A stretch of DNA of 64,000 nucleotides, from positions 39,617,648 through 39,681,647 of the forward strand of contig CM034533.1 in the NCBI GenBank assembly GCA_020002185.1, given 5' to 3'. Below the pieces are notes generated by a model that did not search any database, had not been told where the DNA came from, and saw nothing but the letters and a program-made list of their open reading frames with translations. Source of the DNA: Paraescarpia echinospica (taxonomy: Eukaryota; Annelida; Polychaeta; Sabellida; Siboglinidae). The position numbers and the translations under genes are program-made. Below, in pieces: positions 31,501 to 44,298 of the stretch (positions within the stretch are counted from its first letter, which is position 1; each line of letters begins with the position of its first letter).

Positions 31501-31934
31501 AAGATATATGATGTAAACATAGCTTGTTTGAACCGACTTATTACATTGCGGTAATTCGCAATAGTGTAAGAAATACGTACAGTGTATAAGCAATCGAACG
31601 TGCTGTGGGCGTCTGTGTGGACACGGTATTAACAGTATTTATTGTACAACGCGTAGGCCTATCAGTCTAAAGAACATGAACTATGTTTGACGACGTCAAG
31701 GTTTGAGGTTCCGCCTTGTGTTAGTTGATGGTTCACTCGCATGAACACCAACAAATCCGATTTACGATGGCAATAAATAAATTAAGGAGGGATTTTAACA
31801 CTTCTATTAATAAACAAACTAGCTATACATATTTTAGCTGGACAGAACATAAATTTCCATAAACCATCCAACAATCCTATTAAAATAATATTTGTTTCGC
31901 CGTGTGTATAAAACTTTATATATATATATATATA

Positions 31935-31979
<45 letters not shown>

Positions 31980-32032
31980 TATGTATATATATATATATGT
32001 ATGTATGTATATATATATATATATATATATGC

Positions 32033-32068
<36 letters not shown>

Positions 32069-34908
32069 TACATACAATACAAACACTGTTTGTTGTGCAA
32101 CAACGATATAGGCATCACGCTTTTCTGATCGTGTCAGTAAAATGTATTATATACTCAGTGTTTAAAGCAATTGTCAGTGTTTTTCTTCCGTCGATACTGC
32201 GCAGTGTAGTACTCGGTCGTGGTGTAATTATACAAGCATACATCTAAAATAACAACATTATATGAATCATAACTTGTTTAGCAAGAACTGGATGCTAAGG
32301 TTGTTTCGTGTGAAGTCTGCTTGGCATGTAGCGAGAAAGAGGGAAGACCCCGAGGCAGTAGGGACTGGGATGGCTCCCCCCTAATTGCGCTCTTTGTACC
32401 CCGTGCCCTGCTCCCTCTAAAGAGACGTTTGCGCCCCGCGGCTAGATTGCGGTACAATCGTTGTTTAATTGGCTGCCATCGCCGCCGTTGTTTCTTCCCT
32501 GCTTTCGCGCCCATTGTCCCTCGTCCCTCTCTCCCACCTGCTTCCTCGCGCGGGGCCCCGCCGTCCGGTCGGGGGCTGGCGGTCGGGGAACGAACTGATT
32601 CAATCGTCGTATCACGATAAGGAATGTTTGCATAGATCAACATTCGATATCGCGCCGTATTACACAGATCGTGCGTGTATCATATTAAAAAGAACATTTC
32701 GGGTTTTGAGATAATTATTTCTGCCCGTGTTATCACAACGACTGTCTACAGCGCAGGCAATGAGCCCGGCGATATGCTACACGCATGCATGCGCACGTTT
32801 GTTTGCTCGAATGCGTTTGGAAATTTGTCGCAGACGCGTGTGTTTTACCGCAGAATGCCTATCGTATCATTGTCGTTATGCATCGCGCGTAGCTACACGT
32901 TTTAATATAACCAAATCAAGAGTTTCTCCTTATAATAAATATTTGTGCCTCTTTCATAATGTTACTTTTCTAATGTTACACAGGATAAACTATATAAAAG
33001 AACAACGAAGCGATTCAACAACGACTGTGTTTAAAGACCACTATAATATATTGAGCTTTAATAATCATGCAGTACTTACATCTGCACCAAATTTAAATGC
33101 ATTTACTTGTGACAGTTTCATGATTTTATCCAGAAAGCTATTTTTATAACGAATAGTGAAACATCTATTCATCACCGAAAGAATATTATGATTATAATCA
33201 AAACATGCCTTTCAAAAAGTTATAATAGAATCTTCGTTCTTACAAAGAATTTATTGATGGGATCTGTTTGGTGGCGTGCCGCTAAGGAAAGCTAATAATG
33301 ATATTAACTGCATTTAAATGATAAATCGAATGTTCTTTCTATTAGTTAATTAAGTAACTTGTAACCAGTATACGTGCATTATTGTAACCGCATGCAATAA
33401 TGACGCACTGCGACTCTGTCCGTGACTCAATGCTGCGTTGTTATTGACTGGCACCATTGACTGCGCATGGTCGTCACCAAGTTGTTATTACCAAAGGGAG
33501 TGCATTATTTAATGATGTCGTTCGTGTCGACACACTAGCTACTTGCTATCTCTGCACATTCAAGTCCAATGAACCGGCACTGGATGTCATGTTGTCGATA
33601 AGCGTCGCGCAACTCTCGGCTGATTAATGAACTACAAGGTCATTTATTCTCCGTCGATGACATCTCGACAACGAATCGTCGTCCTATATAAATACTGTCG
33701 CTACAGTCGCCAATGCGAGTTCGTTGCGTCAATAAACATTCTCACGGATAGGTGTTAATGATTGGAACATATTATCTATCGATTGTGAAAATACGCGAAT
33801 ATTATGTTTAAAACCAAAAACAATCCATATTCCGGAAAAACTGGATATCATAAATAAAAGTATGTTGGACTCTCGGTATGCCAAATGCTTCCTTGTGCTG
33901 TGGATGGCAGTCTTCTTCAGTCTTGTGAAATTTCGTATTATCGACACTTGTAACCAGGTTGTACTTAACGCCGACACTTATAACCTGTTTATATTTGCCA
34001 TAATAGGTGTGCTTGTAAAGCGAGTTTTATTTTTTGTAATGTCGGCGATTTTAACTAGGTTATATTTGGCGTAATATCGACGCTAGTAATCGGGTTATAT
34101 TTGCGATAACGTCTGCTAGTAACCGGGTTATATTTGCGGTAACATCGACGCTAGTAATTGGGCTATATTTCGCGTATTATCGGCGCTAGTAACCGAGTTA
34201 TAGTTGCGGTAACTTTGGCGCTTGTAACCTGGTTATAGTTGCGGTAACTTTGGCGCTTGTAACCGGGTTATATTTATTATTTGGCGCGTCGACGAAGCGA
34301 AAATGACGCGAGAGACCCAGCCCTGACAGCGGCAGACATACCAACAAGCTTGGGTTACGGCGCCGGGCTATAATTTAGCCGACGTCACGCGGCGGCCCGG
34401 CGGCGCGAGGGTGGTCAGTCACCCTATCCCACCTGGTCCCCAGCGACCTGTCCGGCGACGGCCGGTTACGTAAGACGCCAAAAATCAAATTGAGTCGACG
34501 CGACGCAGCCAAGTGACCAACGGCAGCGGCTGGCTGGACACCACCGGACAAGGACTGCCCGCGGGTGACCGTTGTATACCTGCCGGCGGCTCACACGCGG
34601 CGTGTCACCCGTGTCGCCCGGCCACCTGGTCGTGTAGGCGACACGCGGCACATCTCGCAGCTGACGCCCGCGCCGTGCAAGTACTATCACCTGCGCCAGT
34701 TCCTCTCGTGACGTCACGCACTCCGTGGCGTCTGGGTTTAGCAACGCTTCTGTTATACAGCGATAACATGAGACAGTTCAAAGGAAGCTAAACATACACA
34801 TGTTAATAAATTAATTGCGGGTAGTTAATTCAAAGGAAGCTAAATATAATTATATTTTTATTATTACCAATTTACCAAATCAATTGTGGGAATTAGTTTT
34901 CTTAAATT

Positions 34909-34942
<34 letters not shown>

Positions 34943-35023
34943 TATTTATATGTATATATAATATTTTTTTTTATAATATGATATATATATATATATATAT
35001 AATATTATATAGTTATATATTAT

Positions 35024-35059
<36 letters not shown>

Positions 35060-35093
35060 AGAAACATGTTCCTTTTCCTTCCCATTTACACTT

Positions 35094-35155
<62 letters not shown>

Positions 35156-38100
35156 AGTACATTCTATATTATAGTTATCTGAAAGGAAACACTAAAATAT
35201 TTTAATATTGCCAAATTAGAACTTATCGTGTTACATTTTAGCCCGAAGTTCGCGCCAGCTGGCAGTAAGCTATACATTTATAATGCAAATACTATCCCCA
35301 TAGACTACGTGTGACACGACTGCGCGCCTTCGGCACTCATTTCGTTCCCTCGTCCTTCGGCACTCATTTCGTTCCCTCGTCCTTCGGCACTTATTTCGTT
35401 CCCTCGGACGTCCTTATGTCTTCCTGAAATAAAGACCCGTATCAAAACGTCATCTGTTTCCTAAAGAAAATGCATAATTACATAACACAGTTCATGTATC
35501 CATAAATTTGATAATTTCGACCATAATATGTACTTAATGTGTGTAACATATAATTGATACATACGTGTGATAACGGAAGGTTTTCTTTCTGGTGAATCTC
35601 GCCAACGATAGTTATTTCTAATTATATGTGCTGATTGAATCGAAGGTGTTTCGATAACCGTACGCAGGTTAATTACAAACATATTAACCATATAGTATTA
35701 GTTTATATTCAGCCAGTTGCTTTGACGGTATCTGATGCTAAACACATGTATAATGACAAACACATTAGGTAGTTATGTCGTCGCAGAGAAAAGAACTATT
35801 ATTATTAAAAAAAAACATTGCGCCAATCTGGCACAACTTGTTTAAGTAGGCCGACGCATATAGGAGGCAATTTAGAGATTAACCACAAGAGAACGACTTT
35901 GTTTACGCAAACTTTTAGGCTATAAGACATTCTCGTGTGTTTGTGTGTTCGGACGTTCAGCAATCTCGTTTACCTACAATCGTATATTGGCCTCGGCGCT
36001 TCAAATTATGTAAATATCTCGGCGAACGCGTTAAGTTTCGGCGGCCGTCTGGAGGTTTAGTTCACACACATTCGGGCTTCGTTGGCAGGCGTTGACGGGA
36101 ACAACACCGCCTCGGGCAAGCACCTTTGACGGGTGTGCAGGCGTTTCGCGCTATGAATCGATCGTCAGCGGCACGATAACGATCGCTACCAGTGAATCGA
36201 CAGCGGCGGCGTTTCGTATCACGCAGTAGGCGCTCATATCAGCGAGGAGATCTTGCGCGCCCTGCATGCCGGGTTCTGGCGAGAACACTGACGTATCAGA
36301 GAGGTCATCTCGGACCTGTGCCTAAGGCATTCTACGACCGTCTTACTGACTCGCTCCGTCCAGTTAGCCGGATCGCGACGGAAAACTTACGAAAGAAACA
36401 TAAAACCTTGTTCGGTGGTCGCTTCTTGCGTCCTGTTTGCGCCTGATGTTATTGATAGTTGAAAGTCAATCCACGCGCAAAGCTGGTTGAGACGGGTCGC
36501 CTTGTTGAGTAGCGAAGTCATTGATTGGAACGACGCCGTGAGGGTATATCGAGTTCGCAAGACGCCAAAAACAAGCTGCAGCTATGTACGTCAACGTGAA
36601 CCAACGCAAGTCAATGTATATTCATGCGTCAGTGCGGAGGTTTAATACGAATTAATAGATCACTGTATATTTCTGACGTAAGCGACGTGCCGAAGTACAA
36701 CGCGCGGCATTCTTTAAGTCGGAATGTCGAGTTCGATTCGCACCAGCGACACCGCAAACACTGGCGCGGCTAAATATACGTTCTTTGTTCGGGCGACGAC
36801 AAACAATCGACATGTAGGTCTGATGTATATTAGTAAACACGGCTGATTGTTGCTGGAAACGTGTGGCTGCAAGAGGAAACGAGGGAGTGGTCGACTCTTT
36901 GGCACCGTGCCAGAGCAAGAACTCTGCTCGTTCTTGCAGCCAATGTCCTGTCTTGCAAAGGTCAGTATCGCCGTAAACAATATGACCAAACCTCCACCCA
37001 AAGCGACCCACGCTGCTCAATGTCGTCGCCTGTATTGTCCGAAACTCTGATTATATATCTCGATAAACCTCTCATGTCGGTGCACTCTAATTAACAGTTG
37101 TCTATCGAAATGCTCTTGTGTATCGTATTTAAGTATGCCAGTGCATTTACCGATATTCGTTTCGATAGATGCACACCGTTGGTTATCGGTGTTTTGTGTT
37201 TTGGCAATTTCCCACTGGGAATGTCACGTGACATTCCGAAGGCGACTCGCAGTCTACGACGTCACATCCCGGCGCCTAACTAGGAAGTCGACGTCATTGC
37301 CCGGGCGTCAACGACGGAGGTTGCGATAGACAGCGTGTAATCGGGAACGCTGAGTAATCGCTGTAAATTCGCCGTGAAACCGCTCGCGTAAAATCGGCTA
37401 ATGCAGCGTAAACAACATGGACTTTGCTGTAACGGGGCAATGCCCCCAGCACAGCGGCAATTCCACCATAAACCCCGTCAGTCATGCTTAGTCTGGACAT
37501 CCAACTGCAGGCGGGTTCCATACACACAGCAGTCGGTGTATGTTAAAGATATTTTAAAAAAAATCGTTGTCGTCACATTGGAGTTCCGCAGTGAATATAA
37601 ACTACAATACCAGTGGACTGTTTGAGTTGCATTACAGAAAGGGGGTAATTACCTCTTCTCGCTAAGCACGACGAAGGGTTTTGAAGATGCTATTAAATAG
37701 CCATGCATGTTGAACTTCAACTACATCCAATTAAATATTACGAAAATATTATAAAGTCGCCTAATCAGCTCTTAAATGAGCGAAACAAATTCCCCAATGT
37801 AAAAACTTAACATAAAAACGGCTGTAAACAAAAACAACCGTCAATTTCAATTACATTTACTAATAACTAAGAAAAGTATTTTTATCGTGATATCGTCGTA
37901 CAGGGAGAACTTATTAGCGGTAAGAATTATACAATATATGTATGTATATAATTATACTATAAACATAAAAGTTGTTTATCCACTAAAGCAATATAGGTAG
38001 ATAACGCTTTCTTAACGTCGAGGTATAGCAAGGAAGCCTGCCCGCAGCAAACGTGTATCTACCCGCGTCACGCAGTACGCGTAATAACTACTTAAGCTTG

Positions 38101-39748
38101 GTCTCATTAAATAACTTAAACGACTCAATTAACCAAATTGTTTAAGTGCCCTTTAGCTGCTGGGTTTGCGCGGGAGGGCCTGTCGTGACTTCTGCCCTCG
38201 ACCCGCCAGATGTTTATCGATGCGCCCGTGTTTTTTTTCTAAATCGTCGTAATTACGACGATGTCGCTAAATGAAATGTCAATGTATAAAACACAATGGC
38301 GACGCACCGATTACATTGATCGACTCACTACCACTCAATGGTCACAATCTTGTCAACTCCATCGCCTCGTCCAATAGACTGCGAACTGTCGCCGTATTGT
38401 CGTTTGTCGCCGGTTCTCGTTTCGGCGACCAGGCCGATTGTAGTATTCGATTTTATGTAACGCATTCCCAACAGTCGCACAACATACGTTGACCGACTGC
38501 AAGACAAGCTTGGCGGGCGACATTGTTCCCGGGTTTAGCCGACGCGACAGCAAGTGAAACGTTAGCCGATGCGGACGACACAGGCAGGGTCTGTGCCATT
38601 GAAGGACGGGGTAATACAACCGGGGGTGTTCACGCGTGAGAAACATATCGACTTTCTTTGCTAATGTCTTATTTATAGCAATGCTTGTTCGAAGCAGCGC
38701 GGCCTCTGTTGCCGTCCGGCCTCGTTTCGCGTCGGCGTCGTCGACCGAAGGAGTGCGTTCGCGTAATTCAATTAGGTTCTCGATCACGCAGCGCTGAGCG
38801 TAGACAACACATCACTACCTAGTTGGCGCACACTCGTCGCCTTGTGCTTTGTCGTAGCCGGTTTAAATCGGAAAGTTATTGCAAGCGAGGCGCGCAGAAT
38901 GCGATTAAACACACATAAGGGGATTATGGTTTATCCTCATAATTGATGGGGGTTAGTCGCACTAGAGGTGACATGTGCGGTGGACCGTTATATCGTAGCT
39001 CACGCACGCACACACGCACGCACACACGCACGCACACGCACATGGACGACACATGCATGCACACTGCAACATAGTCATGGGAATGTTCTTATTTTGTTTT
39101 ATATTCAACCATTCTTATTTTGTCTTATTTTGTTCTGGTCATGCCCGCACGCGCATGCGCGCACGCACACGCACACATACGACCGAATTTATTCATCATG
39201 AAACACCATCGCTTAATTCTGTCTCTCTTCTGTTCCCGCAGGTGAAGATCTGGTTCCAGAACCGTCGCTCCAAGTACAAGAAGATCCTCAAGCAGTCCCC
39301 GTCCCCCGGTCAGCCCGGTTCGCAGGCGGGAGGTCAGCAGCCGCCGACAACGCCGCAGAACCCGGGCATGTCCCCGGGAACGCACGGGTCGACGGAGGGA
39401 AATACGCCAACGCCGCAGCCCCCTCCCCAGAACGGGCTCGGCAACCCGTCCCATGGACCTCCGTCGCTTCAACAGCAGCATCAACACCACCAGGAGCAAC
39501 AGCCGCATCAGGGCCCGCCGCCGCTGACGATGCTGGCGCACCCCGCTCATCTACCCCATCCCGACTCCGTGTCGCCTCCTACGTCCGGGACCACGTGGGC
39601 GGACATATCGTCTAACGGCGTACCCGCGGGGCACCCCTCGAACACGCCCAACTCATATAGCAGCAACATGTACATGACGCCCGGCATCGGCCAGTACTCG
39701 TGGTACTCACAGAATATCGCCCCTCATCAACCGTCGCTACTCACGTGA
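25828..39748 (+). CDS. Dlx: Distal-less/Dlx homeobox transcription factor (join of three exons)
   Basis: Joining 25828-26128, 28839-29020 and 39242-39748 gives 990 nt, that is 329 residues plus TGA, with no frame break. The homeodomain occupies residues about 118-177. It carries [29 protein letters not shown] and [13 protein letters not shown], with W48, F49, Q50 and N51 present, all diagnostic of the Dlx class. Residues 13-26 ([14 protein letters not shown]) match the N-terminal Dlx motif. The C-terminal third is Pro/Gln/Gly/Ser-rich and ends in a Tyr/Trp-containing segment (GQYSWYSQN). Dlx proteins are nuclear, bind TAATT-type sites, and pattern appendages, head, nervous system and sensory structures. 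The first ATG has G at -3; Met4 has an even better context (AACATGG), so initiation there is possible. The gene looks intact. The symbol denotes the class, not a one-to-one orthologue. Confidence 0.95.
27867..27930. repeat. (AT)n microsatellite
   Basis: A nearly pure AT tract with one GTATGTATG interruption, immediately left of the fold-back element. Confidence 0.95.
27935..28508. mobile_element. Fold-back (MITE-like) element with (AT)n core inside Dlx intron 1
   Basis: The arm at about 27937-28080 (TAGTAAAATTGTATTTCTAC at its outer end, CATTCTACCTGTATAT at its inner end) is repeated in reverse complement at about 28356-28506 with roughly 93 percent identity. A third, direct copy of most of the arm lies at 28141-28262. 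The phrase CATTCTACCTGTATAT recurs at 28119, 28250, 28293 and 28325 between AT tracts. This is a terminal-inverted-repeat structure with an internal duplication and no coding capacity. Transcribed in the Dlx pre-mRNA it could fold into a long double-stranded stem. Confidence 0.85.
28520..28680. repeat. AT-rich low-complexity block
   Basis: TATATA runs broken by ATTATAC-type spacers. Confidence 0.85.
28839..29020 (+). CDS. Dlx: Dlx coding exon 2 (homeodomain residues 1-44)
   Basis: 182 nt coding for residues 101-161. It starts after CAG at 28836-28838, enters with [19 protein letters not shown] and ends exactly after LGLTQTQ, homeodomain position 44. The donor is GTAAGC. The basic stretch before the homeodomain ([11 protein letters not shown]) is typical of Dlx. 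Confidence 0.95.
30560..30765. repeat. AT-rich block with inverted symmetry
   Basis: TATATTATTATACATTATATG at the left (30594) is mirrored by an ATAATGTATAATATATA-type sequence at the right (about 30723-30740), around a central (AT)n. It could extrude as a cruciform but may simply be low complexity. Confidence 0.75.
31916..32066. repeat. (AT)n with GTGT and GTAT interruptions
   Basis: About 150 bp of AT dinucleotide with short TGTGTG and ATGTATG breaks. Confidence 0.95.
33937..34282. repeat. About 36-bp degenerate minisatellite (GCTAGTAACCGGGTTATATTTGCGG-like)
   Basis: The phrase GTAACCGGGTTATATTTGCG with a GTAACATCGACGCTA-like spacer recurs about nine times with divergence highest at the left. 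It lies within Dlx intron 2. Confidence 0.88.
34912..35152. repeat. AT-rich microsatellite cluster
   Basis: Several (AT)n runs separated by short unique segments. Confidence 0.93.
35322..35406. repeat. 27-bp tandem repeat, three units
   Basis: CCTTCGGCACTCATTTCG with a TTCCCTCGT end occurs three times in tandem; the third has one substitution (TTATTTCG). Confidence 0.95.
36680..36760 (+). repeat. Possible decayed tRNA-derived SINE head
   Basis: A box A-like stretch (GTGCCGAAGTACAACGCG, 36687-36704) is followed about 25 bp later by a box B-like GAGTTCGATTCGC (36729-36741) and AGCGACACCG. The order and spacing match RNA polymerase III promoters of tRNA-derived SINEs. The T-stem does not pair and no acceptor stem is evident, so it is not a working tRNA gene. 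Confidence 0.35.
38999..39046. repeat. (CGCACGCACACA)n tract
   Basis: A short CA/CG dodecamer array about 200 bp before Dlx exon 3; a related tract lies at 39146-39179. Confidence 0.9.
39242..39748 (+). CDS. Dlx: Dlx coding exon 3 (homeodomain residues 45-60 and C-terminus)
   Basis: 507 nt including the TGA at 39746-39748, coding for 168 residues. It starts [18 protein letters not shown], which completes homeodomain helix 3. Then comes a Pro/Gln/Gly-rich region with a Gln/His run (about 39468-39510), and a final segment with Tyr and Trp ([16 protein letters not shown]). The open frame extends left of the acceptor, but the exon boundary is fixed by the CAG acceptor and the homeodomain register. 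Confidence 0.95.
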   Translation: MKIWFQNRRSKYKKILKQSPSPGQPGSQAGGQQPPTTPQNPGMSPGTHGSTEGNTPTPQPPPQNGLGNPSHGPPSLQQQHQHHQEQQPHQGPPPLTMLAHPAHLPHPDSVSPPTSGTTWADISSNGVPAGHPSNTPNSYSSNMYMTPGIGQYSWYSQNIAPHQPSLLT

Positions 39749-41938
39749 TGCCCACGTGACCGTGCGCCGTCCGACAGCGGCGGAGGCGGTCTGGAAGGGC
39801 GGACTTGTCCTGTGTAATCATTTAATTTATATCGTATATAGTCGTGTACAGTCGGACGCGAACAGTGCGTGTTTACACGTGTGCGCGTTCGTGCGTATGT
39901 TCGTGCGTGCGTGGTCGCCCCCGCGGATGATAGTATTAACGACACGTACAACATCGTGTCCGTTCCGTCGGCGGTGGCGATCGATTGTTTTCGTTCGTGC
40001 GATGGAGCCAGTTCGGGCGACGTCGTTTGTGACGCTGTTCGTGTCGGTGTTCGTGTCTAGCCGTTTGACGTGAACTGTTGTAGGTATGAACGTTCGTGAC
40101 ACGATTGTGACGCAAGAGAAGACAGTGACACTTTAGTGACACAAGCTATCGGTGTCAAACGTCGTGATATGCCGCAGTTAACAACGCACACACGTTGCCG
40201 CAAACGAACATCGCCAGCAGTGACGAAAATGCAACGAATATAACGTTCTCAGTATCCATGGCACAAAACAGAAGCTCAAAACGGAAGCTCAAAATTCGGC
40301 CAGTCACCGCGCGCTATCAGGCAAATGCCCGGATGCAGTTCTGTATCGTTCGTGTGTAGTAGGATTATTATTAAGTAAACGTGTGGCATATAAAATGAGT
40401 GTAAAATTCAACGTAAATTTACGAAAATTACGAAATGATGCGACAAATTACATTGGTCAGAAATTTACGCATGCGCGAGTAGGCCAATTTTGCTTAATGA
40501 ATGTTCGTTTTATACGACCCTGTCCTCAAAGAGATTTGTAGTTGTCGGAGTAAGAAATTCCTAATATTTCGCATTCAGATTAACGGTTTAGTACGACACA
40601 CGCCGCAGGTCCATGATTTGCGCAGCATCTCGCCGAACGGTTTACACGTTATCGGAATACCCGATATACCTCCACCGCGTCCAGTAAGGTGTGGGGTTAG
40701 GGTTTATTGCGTGGAAACACGAACTTCTGTAAATGATATCGTAGTGTGTTCTTGTATGTTAATTATTATTTAACTGAGTTTAATGTCACATTCTGTTGAT
40801 CTCTGGTTTTCCCGCGCTATTGCTATATTACGTTTTATATAACCATTATCATGATGATCATCGTCATTGGACTTATAGGATTTCTGATGCCGTAAAATAC
40901 ATATTCTACAGACGTGTTCGAAAAGACGAGATTTCAGTGACTTATATATAATATTTCTGAATATTGAAGAAATCCAGAAATCGCTGCACGGTTATTCGGA
41001 CAAAACATTTGACGCATTTCGTGACATACTTTGTCAACGAGCCGGACAAACATGACGTCATTGCTGAGATGACGTCACGGCTAGTTGCACTCGACGAAGC
41101 GGAAATGTACGGTTATGCAGTTTCTGAAAACATTCGTTATATTTAACCTGATATTCCGATATTCCGGAGTAGCATGCGTATACGTGGTCTACATTCTGCA
41201 CTGAAAAATGTGTGAAAAGTGTCAAAACTTATCAACTGTGTAACCGTATATTAAGCACCGTAGATTATTTAAAACAAGACAAATGTTTACTGATATACGA
41301 CGTTACCTGATGAATTCTGTATTTCTGTTCTAAATTGCCGTTGCAGTTTGATCAGAGCAAGAGAATTAAACTATTTGAATAGAACATTCTCACGACTTTG
41401 TTGAAATGTGTGCGCGCGCGCGCGTGAGTGCGTGTATGTATGTTGTGCGTGCCTGCGTTCGGGCAAGTGTGTGCGTATGTGTGCGTACGTGCGGCGGTGT
41501 GCCAACGCACATGTGAGTGTATCTCGGCTGCTTAAAAACAATACCAACGCAAGACGTGTTACAATCGATACATGTCGTACCTTATTATTGTAGAAAATAG
41601 ACGATGTATCGAAGATCTATATTATTTCACTTTGATATTTAAACAGAGATTGTCGAAGGCACTGTGCGATACAGTCACAGAGATCTTCGTATTTGAATAA
41701 GAAATATGACATTTATCATGGGAATATTTCTTGGTATGTGCCAATTCCCGTTTTGTCCAATTTGCGATTGCATAATAAACATTAAGACACTGCAAACTGA
41801 GATTAATTTTCAGATATATATTTTATGGAGTAAGATAATTTTAGTTATATAAAAGCCCGTATTAATTAATAAAAGAACATCGCTACACACCTTAAGGGAA
41901 ATGCACGGCGATTATTATTGGCCGATTTAGGCACAAGC

Positions 41939-41940
<2 letters not shown>
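39749..41940 (+). other. Dlx 3' flank (3' UTR of unknown length)
   Basis: Nothing coding is recognised. No AATAAA lies close to the stop codon; ATTAAA occurs near 41367 and AATAAA near 41773, so the polyadenylation site cannot be fixed. Two perfect TGACGTCA octamers lie at 41053-41060 and 41070-41077. Confidence 0.45.
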
Positions 41941-41969
<29 letters not shown>

Positions 41970-42125
41970 CTATATATATATTATATATATATATATATAA
42001 TATTATATATATATATATAATATATATATATAAAATATATATTATATATATATATTATATACATATAATATATATATATAATACACACACACAGATATAT
42101 ATACACAGATATATACACAGAGGCA

Positions 42126-42157
<32 letters not shown>

Positions 42158-42242
42158 CACACATACATACATACATACATACATACATACATACATACAT
42201 ACATACACACATATATATACACATATACACATACATACATAA
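41941..42242. repeat. (AT)n then (CATA)n compound microsatellite
   Basis: AT runs with AATATTATA breaks (41941-42080), then CACACAGATATA and CATACATA units to 42240. Confidence 0.95.
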
Positions 42243-44229
42243 ATTATATATACACATCGTTTCGGTGTTCACAAACATAAAAAATAGTTTTTACGTAAAT
42301 TAGGCAGGTTTACGTTCAACCTACTCGAAGAGGGGGGGATCTTATGTGAAAACCATTTATTTAGACTTCCCATAATTCTTTCAAAAATCGTGAGTGTGAT
42401 GACAAGAAGCTGGCGCGCCACCTAGTGAGAATATTGTATAGTGTTCACGTGACTGGTCCACCGTTTACTGACCGCGTGTTCTCACGCCCTCCGCCGACGC
42501 CAATGTCCCCGTGGTGTTGTGTCACTATCGTTGCGTCGGCCCCGCATTCACCGACTAACTACCCGTTGCGACGGCGCGAGACAATCGGAGCCCGTTATTC
42601 TCACACCGTCGCGAAATAACCGTCAACATTCTCATTTCAACTCACTTACAGCGCGTCCCGTACAAATTATTCAATCGCTGACCGCTGGTCGGTAGTGGTC
42701 ATTTTCGCACGCGTGCTTGTGAGTGGACGCGAAGGGAAATTGACGGTCGTTAATTCCCCGTCTACCCGCCATTAGTCGCATAAGAGCCGTGTTCCCGGCG
42801 ACAAGTGGCCCGGGCTTCGTCAACGCCAAGTTATATTGTACTCCGGCGACGATCAATGGCGAATTATTGAATTTGACGCCAAATTATGCCTGATTGGTTT
42901 AGCAACGTCGTTGTGAAGATAACGTAGACCGGTCGTTATAGTGTCGTGTTGCAACGGATTAACAACGGTGGTCGCTGTAGCTGTACATAATTGGCAGCTC
43001 GACCCGATTGCAATTTCGTCATCGCAAGTGTTTGTGTATTTATTACAGAACCGCTGTAAACCGAAAGTTATCTGTGGTGAACAATGCGAAATTTAATCGA
43101 CCTATCCATCATGTGGCCTGTCTCATATCAAAATGTCCGCCAAGCCGTCAAAACTGGATGCATGTAGACCACGCAGAGCACTCGGAAATTCCGTTGCCAA
43201 TTTTGCTTACCAAACGTTTCTATGACAAAAAACATAAGACAAAGTTCTTAAAGCGACAACTATATGCGGGAATGTTTTATCTGTGTAAGTCACATATATC
43301 ACCGTTATCAACACTGTTGGCAACTGACGGAGGTCATGCGTACAATTTTGATTTTGACCGCGACGTACTTGATCTATCAATCCGCTACGTCGCGGTTTGC
43401 CTATGTTAGAATAAAAATTACACGCGAAAAATACATCAAGCTTTGCCTTTGCCAACAATGTTCATATAACGATTATATATGTTAATTACATTACTGGTGC
43501 GGCATGAATTCTCGTAGAGCAAACATTCCCGCATACATGCAGTTGTTACTTTTAAAATTTGCCCATTATTTTGTCATAAAGAAATACTTTTGAGGCCACA
43601 ATTAAAAAAAAAATACGACAGGATGTCTGATGCATTCGACATCCATGTTGATGGCTTGACGGGCTTTCTGTTTGACAACAGGTCACGTGGTGGATTGAAT
43701 TATAACTATAGTAACAAAGATACAGAAGCGAACGAAAATGACAAGACGTAAAACAACCAATCAACGGAGACTAACAAGAATAAAAATTCCGACGTCGCAG
43801 GGACATCGAGACTGTCAGTTTCGCCAGAGTCCGCCAAAAAATCAAAGTGGGCATAATGCATACAATCAAGTACTGATGTAGTGCGCATATCTGATACCTT
43901 TTGTAAATTAGAAAGTGGCGCCTCAATCGGTAGATGGATGTACTGGGTCAACGCGTCGTTCGGCAGTGGATAACGCACCGAAAACGACGCGATTGTAGGT
44001 CCGTTTATATCTTAGGTTGTTTTAGGAATGATTGACAAGAATGGACCAATTTGTATATGTTAGAATAACAGAAAGTATATAGTTTTCAAACGATACTAAA
44101 ATCGTCGGGATCGGACGATCCCCGAGAGTGTTGAAGTCCTACCGACCGTTTAATCGAGTGCTTTTGGATGTGTTTTAGTTGAACATTTTTCGCTCGCTTA
44201 TCTATTTTTAATAGTAACAATAGTATTGT
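42243..44229. other. Unique sequence, no gene recognised
   Basis: Includes a 133-codon plus frame (43008-43409) with no recognisable domain. No repeat of note. Confidence 0.45.
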
Positions 44230-44234
44230 TATGT

Positions 44235-44266
44235 GCTTATTATTATTATTATTGTTATTATTATTA

Positions 44267-44298
<32 letters not shown>

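Larger units (their letters stand above)
29021..39241 (+). other. Dlx intron 2 (10,221 bp)
   Basis: It opens with GTAAGC and closes with a strong pyrimidine tract (CTGTCTCTCTTCTGTTCCCGCAG). The splice is phase 0 within the homeodomain, between positions 44 and 45. The stretches 29021-30540, 30770-31910, 32070-33936, 34283-34910, 35160-36670 and 36760-38995 are unique sequence with no recognised exon. GC-rich islands occur near 32330-32600 and 34290-34740. Enhancers are plausible in so long an intron but not demonstrated. Confidence 0.9.

Noticed and set aside
39053..39241. Open frame extending upstream of Dlx exon 3
   Set aside because: The CAG acceptor with a strong pyrimidine tract and the homeodomain register place the exon start at 39242; the upstream part is hydrophobic and repeat-derived.
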